DNA of 64,000 nucleotides from Baekduia alba. Lineage in GTDB: Bacteria > Actinomycetota > Thermoleophilia > Solirubrobacterales > Solirubrobacteraceae. This document shows positions 7,910 through 20,090 of the stretch, piece by piece (within the stretch, counting starts at the first letter, position 1; the number at the start of each line of letters is the position of its first letter). The notes under the pieces are model-generated. The model searched no databases, was not told the DNA's origin, and saw nothing but the letters and a program-made list of their open reading frames with translations. The stretch spans positions 5,022,001 to 5,086,000 of the forward strand of contig NZ_CP114013.1 of assembly GCF_028416635.1 (NCBI RefSeq), given 5' to 3'. Both the position numbers and the translations under genes were made by a program.

Positions 7910-8803
7910 ATGCATCACGACCAGCTCGCCGACGAGTTCCAGGCGCACCGCGCGCGGCTGCGGGCCGTGGCCTACCGGATGCTGGGCTCCCCGTCGGAGG
8001 CCGAGGACGCCGTGCAGGAGGCGTGGCTCCGCCTCAGCCGCAGCGACGACGAGGCCATCGACAACCTCGGCGGCTGGCTGACGACGGTCGTCGCTCGCGT
8101 GGCGCTGGACATGCTGCGGGCCCGCACCGCGCGCCGCGAGGAGTACGTCGGGTCGTGGCTGCCCGAGCCGGTCGTCGAGGCGGTCGACGACGCGAGCACG
8201 CCCGAGCCCGAGCGCGAGGTGCTGATGGCCGACGCCGTCGGGCTCGCGCTGCTCGTCGTGCTCGACACGCTGGCCCCCAAGGAGCGCCTGGCGTTCGTGC
8301 TGCACGACATGTTCGGGATGCCGTTCTCCGAGATCGCGCCGATCGTCGACCGGACGCCCGACGCGACGCGCCAGCTCGCCAGCCGCGCGCGGCGCCGGGT
8401 CCGCGGCGCGCCGGCGGTCGACGCCGACCTGCCGCGCCAGCGCGAGCTCGTCGACGCGTTCCTGGCCGCGGCGCGCGAGGGCGACTTCGACGCGCTCGTC
8501 GCCGTGCTCGACCCCGACGTGGTCTTCCGCCACGACGCCGGCGGCGGCGTGGCCGGCCGGCCACGCCACGGCGCGAGCACCGACACGGTCGTCGGCGCCG
8601 AGCGGGTGGCGCGCAACGCCGTCGCCAACGGCAAGCTCTTCCTCCGGCTCGCCCACCCGGCGACGGTCAACGGCGGCGCGGGCCTGATCATCGCGCGCGA
8701 GGGCAGGACGATCGGCGTCGCCGGGATCACGATCGCCGGCGACAAGATCGTCGAGATCGACCTCGTGACCGATCCGGACAAGCTGCCGAACCAGGACGCC
8801 TAG
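7910..8803 (+). CDS. ECF41-type RNA polymerase sigma factor with SnoaL-like C-terminal domain
   Basis: 297 residues from ATG 7910. Sigma region 2 (YRMLGSPSEAEDAVQEAWLRL) and region 4 (LAPKERLAFVLHDMFGMPFSEIA ... TRQLASRARRRV) are clear. A C-terminal domain of about 110 residues (PRQRELVDAFLAAAREGDFDAL...) has the SnoaL-like fold that acts in this family as a built-in regulator in place of a separate anti-sigma factor. The ECF41 linker motif is seen as HDAGGGVAGRPRHG. Family members are usually next to a COE (carboxymuconolactone decarboxylase, oxidoreductase or epimerase) gene; none is adjacent here. Confidence 0.88.
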   Translation: MHHDQLADEFQAHRARLRAVAYRMLGSPSEAEDAVQEAWLRLSRSDDEAIDNLGGWLTTVVARVALDMLRARTARREEYVGSWLPEPVVEAVDDASTPEPEREVLMADAVGLALLVVLDTLAPKERLAFVLHDMFGMPFSEIAPIVDRTPDATRQLASRARRRVRGAPAVDADLPRQRELVDAFLAAAREGDFDALVAVLDPDVVFRHDAGGGVAGRPRHGASTDTVVGAERVARNAVANGKLFLRLAHPATVNGGAGLIIAREGRTIGVAGITIAGDKIVEIDLVTDPDKLPNQDA

Positions 8804-8864
8804 GCACGGTTCCACCCCGCGCGGGTGGCCCGTGCTCACCCCTGCGCGCGGCAGGGTGGCGCGC

Positions 8865-9040
8865 ATGGCGCAGGGGATCTTCGGGTCGATCGTCCCGCAG
8901 CTGGTCTCCGCGGCGGCCGGCCGGGTGGCTGGCGACCGGCAAGGACTGGCTGATCGTGCACAACCGGATGGTCACGGCACTCGCCAGCGCGGTCTTCGGC
9001 ATCGTCGTGATGGTCAGCGGCATCTCGCGCTGGCATAGCG
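8865..9040 (+). pseudogene. Remnant of a Sap/GAP-type membrane protein C-terminus
   Basis: The 270-nt gap after the sigma gene contains, in one frame, GWLATGKDWLIVHNRMVTAL and a final membrane helix (FGIVVMVSGIS). This resembles the last part of Sap (sulfolipid-1-addressing protein)/GAP-family membrane proteins. A different frame just upstream carries MAQGIFGSIVPQLV. No intact reading frame joins them and most of the protein is missing, so I read it as a decayed gene. Confidence 0.35.
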
Positions 9041-9074
9041 CCGCGCCCCACCGGCGCGCAATCATGTGCGGGGC

Positions 9075-9293
9075 ATGGCCGCCTCGCGCCCCCTCCCCTA
9101 CGTCGGCATGCGCGTCCGGGTCTGGCACCTCGGCGCGATGGAGCACGCCGTGGTCGAGGACGTCCGCGACCACGGCCGCACGCTCCTGGTCGGAGGCGAC
9201 ACCTACACCTTGCGCCGGCTCAACGGCCGCTTCGTGCGGACCGGCGAGCCGTACTACGGGACGCGGCTGCTGCTGAAGGCGCCCGAGGGCTAG
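9075..9293 (+). CDS. Small hypothetical protein
   Basis: 72 residues from ATG 9075 (GTG 9066 is an alternative). It reads as a small beta-rich soluble protein (YVGMRVRVWHLGAMEHAVVEDV, TLLVGGDTYTLRRLNGRFVR). I recognise no family. It lies between a gene remnant and a convergent membrane-protein gene, ending 4 nt before it. Confidence 0.5.
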   Translation: MAASRPLPYVGMRVRVWHLGAMEHAVVEDVRDHGRTLLVGGDTYTLRRLNGRFVRTGEPYYGTRLLLKAPEG

Positions 9294-9297
9294 GGTC

Positions 9298-9603
9298 CTA
9301 GGCCTGCGGACGCATCGCCCCGCCGCGGCCGCCGCCCGCCCGGCGGGCGAAGAAGCCGGCGATCAGCAGCACGATGACGACGCCGATGATCGCGCTGAGG
9401 ATGCCGCCGAGGTCGAACGCGTCGTCGTCGCCGATCCCCAGCCCGCGGGTGAAGACGAGGTAGCCGACGAACGCACCGACCAGGCCGAGCACGACGGAGG
9501 CCAGCCACGAGGTAGGGCCCTCCATGCCGGCGAAGATGTCGTTGGGCACGAGCGCGCGGCCGATGAAGCCGGCGAAGAGGCCGAGGATGAGGGCACCGAT
9601 CAT
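9298..9603 (-). CDS. GlsB/YeaQ/YmgE-family stress membrane protein
   Basis: 101 residues with the family pattern: GLFAGFIGRALVP followed by a polar turn (NDIFAGMEGPTSWLA), a second glycine-rich helix (VVLGLVGAFVGYLV) and a third helix (LSAIIGVVIVLLIAG). The last residues are Arg/Gly-rich. These small transglycosylase-associated proteins are induced in stress; their biochemical function is not settled. It is divergent from the phosphoesterase gene. Confidence 0.88.
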   Translation of the reverse strand: MIGALILGLFAGFIGRALVPNDIFAGMEGPTSWLASVVLGLVGAFVGYLVFTRGLGIGDDDAFDLGGILSAIIGVVIVLLIAGFFARRAGGGRGGAMRPQA

Positions 9604-9646
9604 GGTTCGGTCCTACCCGCCCGCGTCCGTCGAGGACCCCAACCTG

Positions 9647-9675
9647 TTGCGCAACCTTCTGGTTGCGAGTAGCGT
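9647..9675 (+). promoter_or_regulatory. Sigma-70-type promoter of the phosphoesterase gene
   Basis: TTGCGC (9647-9652) and TAGCGT (9670-9675) are separated by exactly 17 nt. The ATG at 9683 follows the -10 box by only 7 nt and has no ribosome-binding site, so the transcript is probably leaderless. Confidence 0.55.
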
Positions 9676-9682
9676 CGCCGCC

Positions 9683-10429
9683 ATGCGCATCCTGGCCCTG
9701 TACGACGTCCACGGGAACATCGAGGCGCTCGACGCGGTCCTCGCCGACCCGCGCGCCGCCGGCGCCGACGCCGTCGTGGTCGGCGGCGACGCGGTCCCGG
9801 GCCCGTTCGCGCGCGAGGTCCTGGATCGGCTGGAGGCGCTGGCGGCGCCGACGCACTGGGTGCGCGGCAACGGCGAGCGCGAGGTCGCGGCGATCGCCAC
9901 CGCGGCCGAGCCGGTGCCCGAGCCCGACGACCCCGAGGACATGGCGACGATCACCGCGATCGCCAACGCCCGCGCCCTCGGCGCCGAGCGCTTGGCGCCG
10001 CTGGGCGCGCTGCCGCTGACCGTCGAGCTCGACGGCGTCCTGTTCTGCCACGCGACGCCGCGCAGCGACGAGGAGATCCTGACCCGGATCTCGGCGCCCG
10101 AGCGCTTCGCCGACGCGCTGGCCGGCGTGACCGCGCCGCTGGTCGTCGCCGGCCACACCCACCAGCAGGACGACCGCCGCGTCGGCGCCGTGCGGTTCGT
10201 CAACGCCGGCAGCGTCGGCCTGCCCTACGAGGGCGACGGCGGCGCGCGCTGGCTGTGGATCGAGGACGGCGAGCCGCAGCTGCGCGTCACCGAGTACGAC
10301 CACGCCGGCGCCGGCCGCCGCATCCTCGAGGCCGGCTGGCCCGACGCGCGCTCGACCGAGGCGGCGATGACCGAGCCGCTGGCGGCGACGGTCATCACCG
10401 AGCTCTTCGAGGAGCGCGCGACGGCCTAG
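9683..10429 (+). CDS. Metallophosphoesterase (YfcE/MJ0936-like)
   Basis: 248 residues. All motifs of a calcineurin-like phosphoesterase are visible: DVHGN at residues 8-12, GGDAV, RGNGER (a GNHE variant), CHATP and GHTHQQ. The start at ATG 9683 is fixed by the first motif and the promoter placed just upstream. Such stand-alone enzymes hydrolyse phosphodiesters in vitro; the true substrate is unknown. The gene ends 9 nt before the convergent groEL stop. Confidence 0.88.
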   Translation: MRILALYDVHGNIEALDAVLADPRAAGADAVVVGGDAVPGPFAREVLDRLEALAAPTHWVRGNGEREVAAIATAAEPVPEPDDPEDMATITAIANARALGAERLAPLGALPLTVELDGVLFCHATPRSDEEILTRISAPERFADALAGVTAPLVVAGHTHQQDDRRVGAVRFVNAGSVGLPYEGDGGARWLWIEDGEPQLRVTEYDHAGAGRRILEAGWPDARSTEAAMTEPLAATVITELFEERATA

Positions 10430-10438
10430 GCGGTCGGG

Positions 10439-13135
<2,697 letters not shown>

Positions 13136-13139
<4 letters not shown>

Positions 13140-13963
13140 GCGAATGCCTTTCTCATCTCGTCGGCTCCGCGAGGGAGCCCCTGGGCGAGCTCGCGCTCGG
13201 CATGCGAAGCGCTCGCGAAACCGCTCGCGCCGAGCGCTCGGGTTTCGGCGCGCGGCAATGCCGCCTCCTGGGTCGGGTCGGGGACGCCGTGGCGGACGCG
13301 CAGCAGCGAGCGGCAGATGCCGCCGTTGCTCTCCAGGCTCAGGCCGACCAGGCGCGCGCGGCGCAGCCACATCGGGAGGTCCGCGGCGTCCAGCGCGGAC
13401 CCGTCGCCGGCGACCAGCGCGGGCGCGGCGGCGTCGAAGGGGAGCCCGAGCTCGCGGCGCAGCACCAGGCAGCGCGCGGCCTCGGGGTCGGCGGCCGGTG
13501 AGAGGTCGGCCACCCGCAGATCGGCGATCTCGGCGAGCGTCAGCCCGTCGGCGCGCAGCGCCTCGCACAGGCGCCCCTGCCGCGCCAGCAGCGCCTTGCG
13601 CTGGAACAGCTCGCGCAGCGCCTCGAGGTCGGCGCCGGCGGTCTCGCCGGGGAACGCGTCGGAGAACTCGCCGCCGCCGTCGACGGCGGCGTTGATCTCC
13701 TCACCGGTGTAGTGGTCGTCGAGGACGACCGACACCGCGGCCACGCCGGGCAGCGCCCGGATCGCGGCACGCGTGTCGTAGACCATCAGGAACGCGAAGT
13801 TCGGCGCGCACTGAGGAGTCGGCAGGCGCAAGCGCACGGCGACGTCGCCGCGATCGGACACCGAGAGGGAGTTGACGAAGCCGAGCGTGGTGATCGGCTC
13901 GTCGAGCTCGGGGTCGTAGACCGCGTCGAGGGCGTCCCGCACCTGCGCCTGCGCGACGGTCAT
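13136..13963 (-). CDS. DUF59/MIP18-type iron-sulfur (metal cluster) assembly protein
   Basis: 275 residues. The N-terminal 100 residues are a DUF59 domain (YDPELDEPITTLGFVNSLSV, then LPTPQCAPNFAFLM with the conserved Cys). The remaining 170 residues (about 105-275) are an extension with no family I recognise, rich in Ala and Leu. It is overlapped by four bases at both ends with its neighbours. DUF59 proteins help insert Fe-S or iron centres; a gene of this type is regularly found in prm/mim operons, so maturation of the di-iron hydroxylase or of its reductase is likely. Confidence 0.85.
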
Positions 13964-15006
13964 GCGCTCTCGACCAGCTGCGCGTCGGTGGGGTCGGCCG
14001 GCGCGCTGTCGTCGGCCAGGCGGAACTGCGCCGGCACCTCGACGCCGTACAGCTTGGCGGCGTTGAGGCCCAGCACCTTCTTCTTGGCCTCGGTCGTCCA
14101 GCGCGGGTAGTCCGAGAACGTGTCGTCGGGGTAGTCCCAGGCGACCAGGCCCTCGACCTGCCACTTGGGCTCCCAGATGCCGTAGTCGCTGCCGAACAGC
14201 ATCTTGTCCTCGCCCACCCAGAACAGCAGCTCGCCCATGACCTTGGCGAAGAACCGCGGGCGGGCGTGCATCAGGCCGCCGACGACGACCGAGAGGCCGG
14301 CGTAGACGTTGGGCTCCTGCGTCGCCATGAAGCAGAAGTCCTCGATGCGGGGCAGGCCGACGTGCTCGACGACGAAGTTGAGCTCCGGGAAGCTCGTCGC
14401 CGCGTGGTCGACGTCGGAGACGTCGAAGCCATCCTTGTCCAGCGGCCAGATCGTCGGGCCCTTGTGGACGTGGATGTTCTTGATCCCGAGCTCCATGCAG
14501 AGCTCGAAGAACGGCACAGCGTCCGGGTCCTTCAGCGTCCAGCCGCGCGAGCTTCCGAGCCACTCGGCCGTGTAGAGCTTGACGCCCTTGAGGCCGTAGC
14601 GGGCGTGGTCGTCGCGCAGCTGCTTGAGGCCGGCCTCGCCTTCACGCGGGTCCCAGCGGCCGTTGACCATCAACTTGCCGGGGAAGCGGTCCAGCAGCGC
14701 CGCGTTGTGCTCGATGTCGTTGAAGCCCTCCTTGTACCACTGGCGCAGGTACGTGGACTGGAAGATCGCCATGTCGACGTGCCCGTCGACGAAGACGTCC
14801 TTCTCGTAGTCCTCGACCGAGTACTTCATGAAGTGCTCGATGGTCCAGTGGGTCGCGGGCGGCCCCAGTCCCTGATAGGCGTGGAAGCACTCGATCCACC
14901 CCTTCGCGTACTGCTCCTGGCCCTCGACCCAGTTCTCGGGGCTCGCGTCCCAGAAGTGGCTGTGGCTGTCCAGGACGAAGTACTGCTCTCCGTTGGCCTC
15001 GTACAC
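13960..15006 (-). CDS. Amidohydrolase-2 family metal-dependent hydrolase
   Basis: 348 residues. The TIM-barrel amidohydrolase pattern begins with DSHSHFWD (HxH metal ligands), continues with NIHVHKGP and FVVEHVGLPR, and ends with LFGSDYGIWEP, whose Asp is the catalytic residue. It is coupled to the downstream DUF59 gene (ATGA) and 3 nt from prmD. This gene accompanies propane monooxygenase operons in Rhodococcus and Mycobacterium. Its reaction there is unproven; a role in producing active monooxygenase or handling an oxygenated product is possible. Confidence 0.88.
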   Translation of the reverse strand: MYEANGEQYFVLDSHSHFWDASPENWVEGQEQYAKGWIECFHAYQGLGPPATHWTIEHFMKYSVEDYEKDVFVDGHVDMAIFQSTYLRQWYKEGFNDIEHNAALLDRFPGKLMVNGRWDPREGEAGLKQLRDDHARYGLKGVKLYTAEWLGSSRGWTLKDPDAVPFFELCMELGIKNIHVHKGPTIWPLDKDGFDVSDVDHAATSFPELNFVVEHVGLPRIEDFCFMATQEPNVYAGLSVVVGGLMHARPRFFAKVMGELLFWVGEDKMLFGSDYGIWEPKWQVEGLVAWDYPDDTFSDYPRWTTEAKKKVLGLNAAKLYGVEVPAQFRLADDSAPADPTDAQLVESA

Positions 15007-15009
15007 GGC

Positions 15010-15360
15010 TTATGCCCCCTCGACTGGCACGAGGTCGAAGCCGATGTACTCGGCCGCGTCCTCGGGGTTGGCGAACATCAGCACACGGTCGTCGAGCACG
15101 ACCATGCGCCCGTAGTGCGTGGACATGATCTCCTCGAAGTCGTCCTGGCCGAACTCGGCCCACCCGAGCGCGTCGGCGATCTCCTGGAAGTCGAAGTCGA
15201 TCTTGCTGATGCCGTCGACGCGGATCATCGACGGCAGCTCGCGGATCGTGATGTCCTTCTTGTCGGTCATCACCTGGGCGACGACGTAGCCGACCTGGTT
15301 GTTCATCAACGTGACGCCGGCCTGGTTGGACGAGGTCCGATCGGACTTGAACTCGGTCAT
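15010..15360 (-). CDS. prmD: Monooxygenase coupling (effector) protein, MmoB/DmpM family
   Basis: 116 residues. The sequence NQAGVTLMNNQVGYVVAQVM and the later MIRVDGISKIDFDF match cofactor-free coupling proteins that bind the hydroxylase and tune oxygen activation. It overlaps prmC by four bases. Position fourth in the operon, after large subunit, reductase and small subunit, is exactly the prmABCD/mimABCD order. Confidence 0.92.
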   Translation of the reverse strand: MTEFKSDRTSSNQAGVTLMNNQVGYVVAQVMTDKKDITIRELPSMIRVDGISKIDFDFQEIADALGWAEFGQDDFEEIMSTHYGRMVVLDDRVLMFANPEDAAEYIGFDLVPVEGA

Positions 15361-16466
15361 GCGCGGATCTCCTTGGGGATGTCGAGGGTCAGGTCTTCGA
15401 GCAGGTCGGCCATGCGCGACTTGGAGCGCGACAGCGAGTCGTCGAAGCGCACGTGCTTCTCGGCGACCTGCGACCAGATCGGCTGCAGCTGCTGAGCGGC
15501 CTCGAGGCTCACGGGGATCCACTCGTCCAGCCACTGCTGCATCTGCGCCTTGTTGGCGGCGCCGTGCTCGGCGTCGTCGGCGAGCATCCGGAACAGGACG
15601 CGGGCCCCGCGCTGCTCGCGGGCGGTGTCGGACTCGCCGCAGCCCATCACGGTCGGGGTGACGAAGTCGCCCTGCAGCGCCGCGGCCTGCATCACGAAGC
15701 CGCTGCGGAACAGCTCGCCGACCAACGGCTCGAAGACCACGGCGGTCGCGAAGAAGGCCTGCGCCCAGTCGCGGATGCCGGTCAGCTTCTCGACGTTGGC
15801 GCGCGTGCCCTGCCAGACCGGATCGTTCTGCCAGGCGTCCTTGTGCGCGGAGCCGTCGAACTCCTCGATCTCCTCGGAGACCTCCAGGTTGTACAGGATG
15901 ATGTCCTGCGCGAAGCGGAGCTTGTGGACGGCGCCCACGGCCAGCGCGTTGTTGATCATGTTGGTCGGCGCGTCGCGCTGGGCCGGCGTGTAGACGTGCA
16001 TGCCCAGGCCATGCTCGACGTGCGCCCACGCGGAGACGTGGCGCTCGACGACCTTGACCCACGACCGGCTCCAGGCGTCGTAGGCGCCGGCCGCCTTGGC
16101 GTTGGCCAGCGTCTGGCTGATCTGCCGCACCGTGTTGGAGGCGTTGCGGTAGATCGACTGCTCCCACTCCTCGTTGGGATCGAGGAACGCGTGCCAGTCG
16201 GTGGACTTCAGCGCGGTCCACTCCTGCGGGTAGCCGGAGGACCCGTCGGCGAAGGAGTACACCCAGCCCTGGGTCAGGTGCCGCGCGGGATCGGGCTGCA
16301 CGTCGACGGTGACGTCCTCGTACACGCTCGCCCGCCGCTTGCGCGGCTGGAAGTAGTTGTAGGACCGGCTGCGGGACGACGGGAACTCCTTGGCGCCGGC
16401 CTCCGCGTCGGTGAACACCGGCTTGGGGACGCTGCGCTCCGGCGTCACGGTCGTGTCTTCGGGCAT
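15357..16466 (-). CDS. prmC: Di-iron monooxygenase hydroxylase small (beta) subunit
   Basis: 369 residues from ATG 16466, which has AGGAG just upstream; an ATG at 16490 that overlaps the prmB stop (ATGA) is an alternative start adding eight residues. The sequence shows the PrmC features TDAEAGAKEFPSSRSRSYNYF, YEDVTVDVQPDP and GYPQEWTALKSTDWHAFLDP. It is a structural subunit of the (alpha-beta)2 hydroxylase and lacks the iron ligands. Confidence 0.93.
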   Translation of the reverse strand: MPEDTTVTPERSVPKPVFTDAEAGAKEFPSSRSRSYNYFQPRKRRASVYEDVTVDVQPDPARHLTQGWVYSFADGSSGYPQEWTALKSTDWHAFLDPNEEWEQSIYRNASNTVRQISQTLANAKAAGAYDAWSRSWVKVVERHVSAWAHVEHGLGMHVYTPAQRDAPTNMINNALAVGAVHKLRFAQDIILYNLEVSEEIEEFDGSAHKDAWQNDPVWQGTRANVEKLTGIRDWAQAFFATAVVFEPLVGELFRSGFVMQAAALQGDFVTPTVMGCGESDTAREQRGARVLFRMLADDAEHGAANKAQMQQWLDEWIPVSLEAAQQLQPIWSQVAEKHVRFDDSLSRSKSRMADLLEDLTLDIPKEIRA

Positions 16467-16486
16467 GGTGCTCCTCTCGACCGCGG

Positions 16487-17533
16487 TCATTCCGCGGAGG
16501 TCGTGAACTTGTCGAAGTAGATGTGGGCCTCAGCGCACCCACGGCGCTCGAGCAGGGCGATCGCCGCGTCGACCATCGGCGGCGGGCCACAGAGATACGC
16601 GTCGACCTCGGTGAGGTCCTCTTCCATGCGGTCGACGACGTCGGTGATCAGCCCGGCCTCGCCGGACCAGCCCGTCTGCTCGTCGGCCTCGGAGAGCGCC
16701 GGGACGAACGTCATGTCGGGCAGGGCGCCGCCGAGGCGCTCCAGCTCCTCCAGGGCGAACAGGTCGTCCTCGGTGCGCGCGCCGTAGTAGAACGTCGCGG
16801 GTCGGGTGGTGCCCTTCTCGACCATCGACCGCAGCAGCGAGATGATCGGCGCCATGCCGGCGCCGCCGGCGATGAACACCAGCCGCCGCGGCGACGAGTC
16901 GCGCAGCGTGAAGACGCCGTAGGGCCCCTTGCACGTGAGCTGGTCGCCGACCTTGATCCCGTTGCCGTTGGCGCTCTCGGCCAGCAGGCCGGAGAAGTGG
17001 CCGCCCTCGTAGAGCTTGATCATGAACTCGAGCTCGTTGGGGTCGCCCGGCGTGTTGGCCATCGAGAACGAGCGGTGCTCGCCGTCGGCCGCCCCCGGGA
17101 TCTGGATGTCCATGTACTGCCCCGCGGAGAACGCCACCGGCTCGGGGAGCCGGAGCACGAGGCGCCGGATGTCGCGCGTGAGGTCCTCGACCGCGGCGAC
17201 CTCCGCCGTGGCCTCGACGATCGGCACCCCGCTGCGGATGATCTCCTCGTCGAAGTTGAGGAGCTCGATCTCGACGTCGCTCATCGCGTGCGCCCGGCAG
17301 AGCAAGGTGTAGCCCTCGGACTCCTCGAAGTCCGGCAGCGCGAACGTCGAGTAGCGGTCGAGGTCCACCTCCCCGTCGAGCAGGAACGACTTGCAGGCCG
17401 CGCACTGGCCCTCCTTGCACCCGTGCATCAACATGATGCCCTGGCGGAAGGCGGCGTCGAGGATCGTCTCGTCCTCGTCGACCTCGAGCTCGATCCCCAC
17501 CGGCTCGAAGCGTGCGATGTGCTTCTCACCCAT
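16487..17533 (-). CDS. prmB: Di-iron monooxygenase NADH reductase component
   Basis: 348 residues. The N-terminal plant-type ferredoxin domain has the Cys cluster GCKEGQCAACKS and the distant fourth Cys (LLCRAHA). The FAD domain has RSFSMAN and the NAD domain GGAGMAPIIS and CGPPPM. It passes electrons from NADH through FAD and 2Fe-2S to the hydroxylase. It lies 41 nt after prmA. Confidence 0.94.
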   Translation of the reverse strand: MGEKHIARFEPVGIELEVDEDETILDAAFRQGIMLMHGCKEGQCAACKSFLLDGEVDLDRYSTFALPDFEESEGYTLLCRAHAMSDVEIELLNFDEEIIRSGVPIVEATAEVAAVEDLTRDIRRLVLRLPEPVAFSAGQYMDIQIPGAADGEHRSFSMANTPGDPNELEFMIKLYEGGHFSGLLAESANGNGIKVGDQLTCKGPYGVFTLRDSSPRRLVFIAGGAGMAPIISLLRSMVEKGTTRPATFYYGARTEDDLFALEELERLGGALPDMTFVPALSEADEQTGWSGEAGLITDVVDRMEEDLTEVDAYLCGPPPMVDAAIALLERRGCAEAHIYFDKFTTSAE

Positions 17534-17574
17534 GGTGACGGGCTCGGTACGCGGCCTGCTCGGTCATCCGTCGC

Positions 17575-19224
17575 TCAGGCCTTCGCGGGCCGACCGGCGG
17601 GGCCGCCGGCCTTGTAGTGGGCGACGTGGGCTTCGCGGTCCTCGGTCGACATCTCGTTGAGCAGCACGTTGGGGCTGTTCAGCGTGATCCCGCGGACCTC
17701 GTCGAGCGTCCACATCTTCTTCGGATCCAGGTTCAGGTGCGGCTGCGGGACGAGCGTCTTGCCGTCGTCGCGGACGTACCCGAGGTCCTGCATGATCTCC
17801 GCGACGTCCATGCCGTGGTAGAGCGTCTCCCACTCGCGCTTGCCCGAGAGCTTGCCCATCGCCGGCGTCGGCCGGCCGTTGTACTCGGGGCGGAACGCGA
17901 CGGCGTCGGTCCAGTGGCAGGTCTCCGAGCAGTACGTCCGGACCTGACCGTCGACCTCGTCGACGACCATGTCCTCGCGGATCAGGCAGGGGACCATGCA
18001 GGACCAGCAGCGGTGCGGGTACTCGTAGTCCGACAGGTCGGGCTCGAACGCGATCGGCTTGTGCCCGTTCTTGACGGACAGGTCCGCGTAGCGCTCCCAC
18101 CACTTGCCGTACTTGTCGTACCAGCCCGGGTACTTGGACTCGAACCACTCGAAGTCCGTGTCGTCCATCGCGTCGATCCGCCAGTAGTTGGCGAACCAGC
18201 CGGTGGCGAAGAACTGCGCGACCTCGTGGACGTAGCCCTTGGTGTTGATGCGCTCCCACGCCAGCTCGACGAGGTCGTGCGGGATCGTCAGGCCGTACTT
18301 CTCCAGCGGGACGAGGTAGGAGCGGTAGTAGTCGTCGTAGATCCAGCGGCGCCAGGACTCGGCGTAGCTGTCGCGATCGGGACGGCGATCCTTCGTGCCG
18401 TACTCGATGAACGTGCCGATCGCCGCGTCGACGACGCAGTGGTTGTTCCACCACGCGTACCGCAGATCGCGCTCGAGCAGCTCGCGGTTGCGCTCGTCGG
18501 CGAGCGCCATGAGGATGATCGAGTACCCGTTGGAGATGTGGCGGGACTCGTCGGACTGCACCGAGTGGAACACCGTCGGCAGCAGGTAGTCGCCGTTGGC
18601 GGCCGCCTCGCCGGGCATCGCCACGAACAGCACGTTGGTGAACGCCGTCTCGGCCACGATCGTCAGGTAGACGTTCGCCGCGGTGATCGCGTCACCGGTG
18701 ATGAAGCCCTCGCCGAACTGGCGGCCGATCGTGCCGGCGTAGCAGTTCGAGAACGCCTTCTCGGAGATGTCGAACCCGGCCGGGTCGATGTAGTGGTTCA
18801 TGTACAACCGCTTGAGGTTCATCTGGATCGTCGAGTGGCGCACCTCGTCGATCATCTGAATCGCCAGGCCGTTGTGGACCTCGGGGTTCGGCACCGCGTT
18901 GATCGCCAGCGGCATGGCGCGCGCCGCGGAGATCTCCGGGAACGGGATGATGCTCAGGAACAGCTTCTGCCACTCCATCCAGCGCTCCTGGACCTGCCGG
19001 AACATGTTGCCGCGGATGGCGCCGTCCATCGCACCGAAGACCCGGTTGTCCTTCTCCTCTTCCATCGGGAAGTAGGAGCGCAGGACCTGCTTGAGCGGGT
19101 CCTTCTTGGGAGCCTTCTCGAACGTGTAGTCGGTGGGGTACTTGTCCACCGGTTCGACGAACGTCGGGTCCCAGGACAGCTCCTGGATCTTGTTGTGAGC
19201 CTTCGTGATGCTGGCTCTGCTCAT
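17575..19224 (-). CDS. prmA: Soluble di-iron monooxygenase hydroxylase large (alpha) subunit
   Basis: 549 residues. Both iron-binding motifs of the four-helix bundle are present: DEVRHS after the first ligand helix and DESRHIS in the second half. A C-terminal zinc-like Cys pattern (CWSCMVPC and CSETCH) also occurs. The start ATG 19224 has GAGGAAG upstream and overlaps the iclR stop (ATGA). Gene order places it with propane/phenol-type groups 5 or 6 of soluble di-iron monooxygenases. Known relatives oxidise propane, acetone or phenols at C-H bonds; the natural substrate here cannot be read from the sequence. Confidence 0.94.
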   Translation of the reverse strand: MSRASITKAHNKIQELSWDPTFVEPVDKYPTDYTFEKAPKKDPLKQVLRSYFPMEEEKDNRVFGAMDGAIRGNMFRQVQERWMEWQKLFLSIIPFPEISAARAMPLAINAVPNPEVHNGLAIQMIDEVRHSTIQMNLKRLYMNHYIDPAGFDISEKAFSNCYAGTIGRQFGEGFITGDAITAANVYLTIVAETAFTNVLFVAMPGEAAANGDYLLPTVFHSVQSDESRHISNGYSIILMALADERNRELLERDLRYAWWNNHCVVDAAIGTFIEYGTKDRRPDRDSYAESWRRWIYDDYYRSYLVPLEKYGLTIPHDLVELAWERINTKGYVHEVAQFFATGWFANYWRIDAMDDTDFEWFESKYPGWYDKYGKWWERYADLSVKNGHKPIAFEPDLSDYEYPHRCWSCMVPCLIREDMVVDEVDGQVRTYCSETCHWTDAVAFRPEYNGRPTPAMGKLSGKREWETLYHGMDVAEIMQDLGYVRDDGKTLVPQPHLNLDPKKMWTLDEVRGITLNSPNVLLNEMSTEDREAHVAHYKAGGPAGRPAKA

Positions 19225-20090
19225 GATGCGACTTCCTCTCCTATGGAGATGTCTGTTTGACCTGCGGAGGCGGCGGACGTTAGGTCCGGCCACCGGCGGG
19301 ACTCAAGAACGGCGGGGTCTTCCGGGATCGCCGGAACCTGGGCGGGCGCCTCGGGGACCCCGAGGGCCGCGGAGGCGCGCAGCGCGACCTCGCGCAACGT
19401 GTTGGTGATGGCGTCGCGCTCGAGCTCGAAGCAGCGCGCCGACATCGAGACGCCGAGCGCCGCCACGGCCTGGCCGCGCACGTTGCGCACCGGCGCCGCC
19501 AGGCAGCAGAAGTCCTCGCGGAACTCCTCGACGTCGAAGGCGAGGTCGGTGGCGCGGATCTCGTCGAGCTGGTCGCGCAGCAGCGCGGGGTCGACGATCG
19601 TCACCGGCGTGAAGGTGCGCAGCCCGCGGGCGAGGTAGCGCTCCAGCCCGCGCTCGTCGAGCAGCGAGAGCGCGATCTTGCCCAGCGCCAGCGCGTGGGC
19701 GTTCTCGCCGATCCGCGCGCCGAGGCCGGGGATGCGCGGCATGCCCTGCCGGCCCCGGGCCAGCGGGATGACGACGTTGCCCGACTGCGCCGCGGCGAGG
19801 TAGACGCGCTTGTGCGTCCGCTCGAAGAGCTCGTCGAGGATGCCTTCCAGGCTGGTCGGCAGCCGGCCCGTCGTCGGCGCGCTGGGGACGAGCGCCGACG
19901 CGTCGGCGGTCAGGCGGTACGCGCCGCCGTCGCCGTGGACCACGAACCCCTCGCGACACAGCGTGTCGAGCAGGTTGTAGGCCGTCGACGTGCTCTTGCC
20001 CAGCCGCTGGGCGATCTCGTCTGCGCGCAGGCCGTCGGGGTCGGCGGCCAGCAGCGTGAGCAGGCGCAGCACGGTGCGCGCGGTGCTCAC
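19221..20090 (-). CDS. IclR-family transcriptional regulator, first gene of the prm operon
   Basis: 289 residues from GTG 20090. The N-terminal winged helix ([25 protein letters not shown], then [14 protein letters not shown]) is followed by an IclR effector domain ([25 protein letters not shown]; then [14 protein letters not shown]). A 45-residue tail after the effector domain is unusual. The stop codon overlaps the prmA start, so regulator and enzyme are translated from one message; this points to autoregulation by the substrate or product. Confidence 0.9.
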   Translation of the reverse strand: MSTARTVLRLLTLLAADPDGLRADEIAQRLGKSTSTAYNLLDTLCREGFVVHGDGGAYRLTADASALVPSAPTTGRLPTSLEGILDELFERTHKRVYLAAAQSGNVVIPLARGRQGMPRIPGLGARIGENAHALALGKIALSLLDERGLERYLARGLRTFTPVTIVDPALLRDQLDEIRATDLAFDVEEFREDFCCLAAPVRNVRGQAVAALGVSMSARCFELERDAITNTLREVALRASAALGVPEAPAQVPAIPEDPAVLESRRWPDLTSAASAGQTDISIGEEVAS

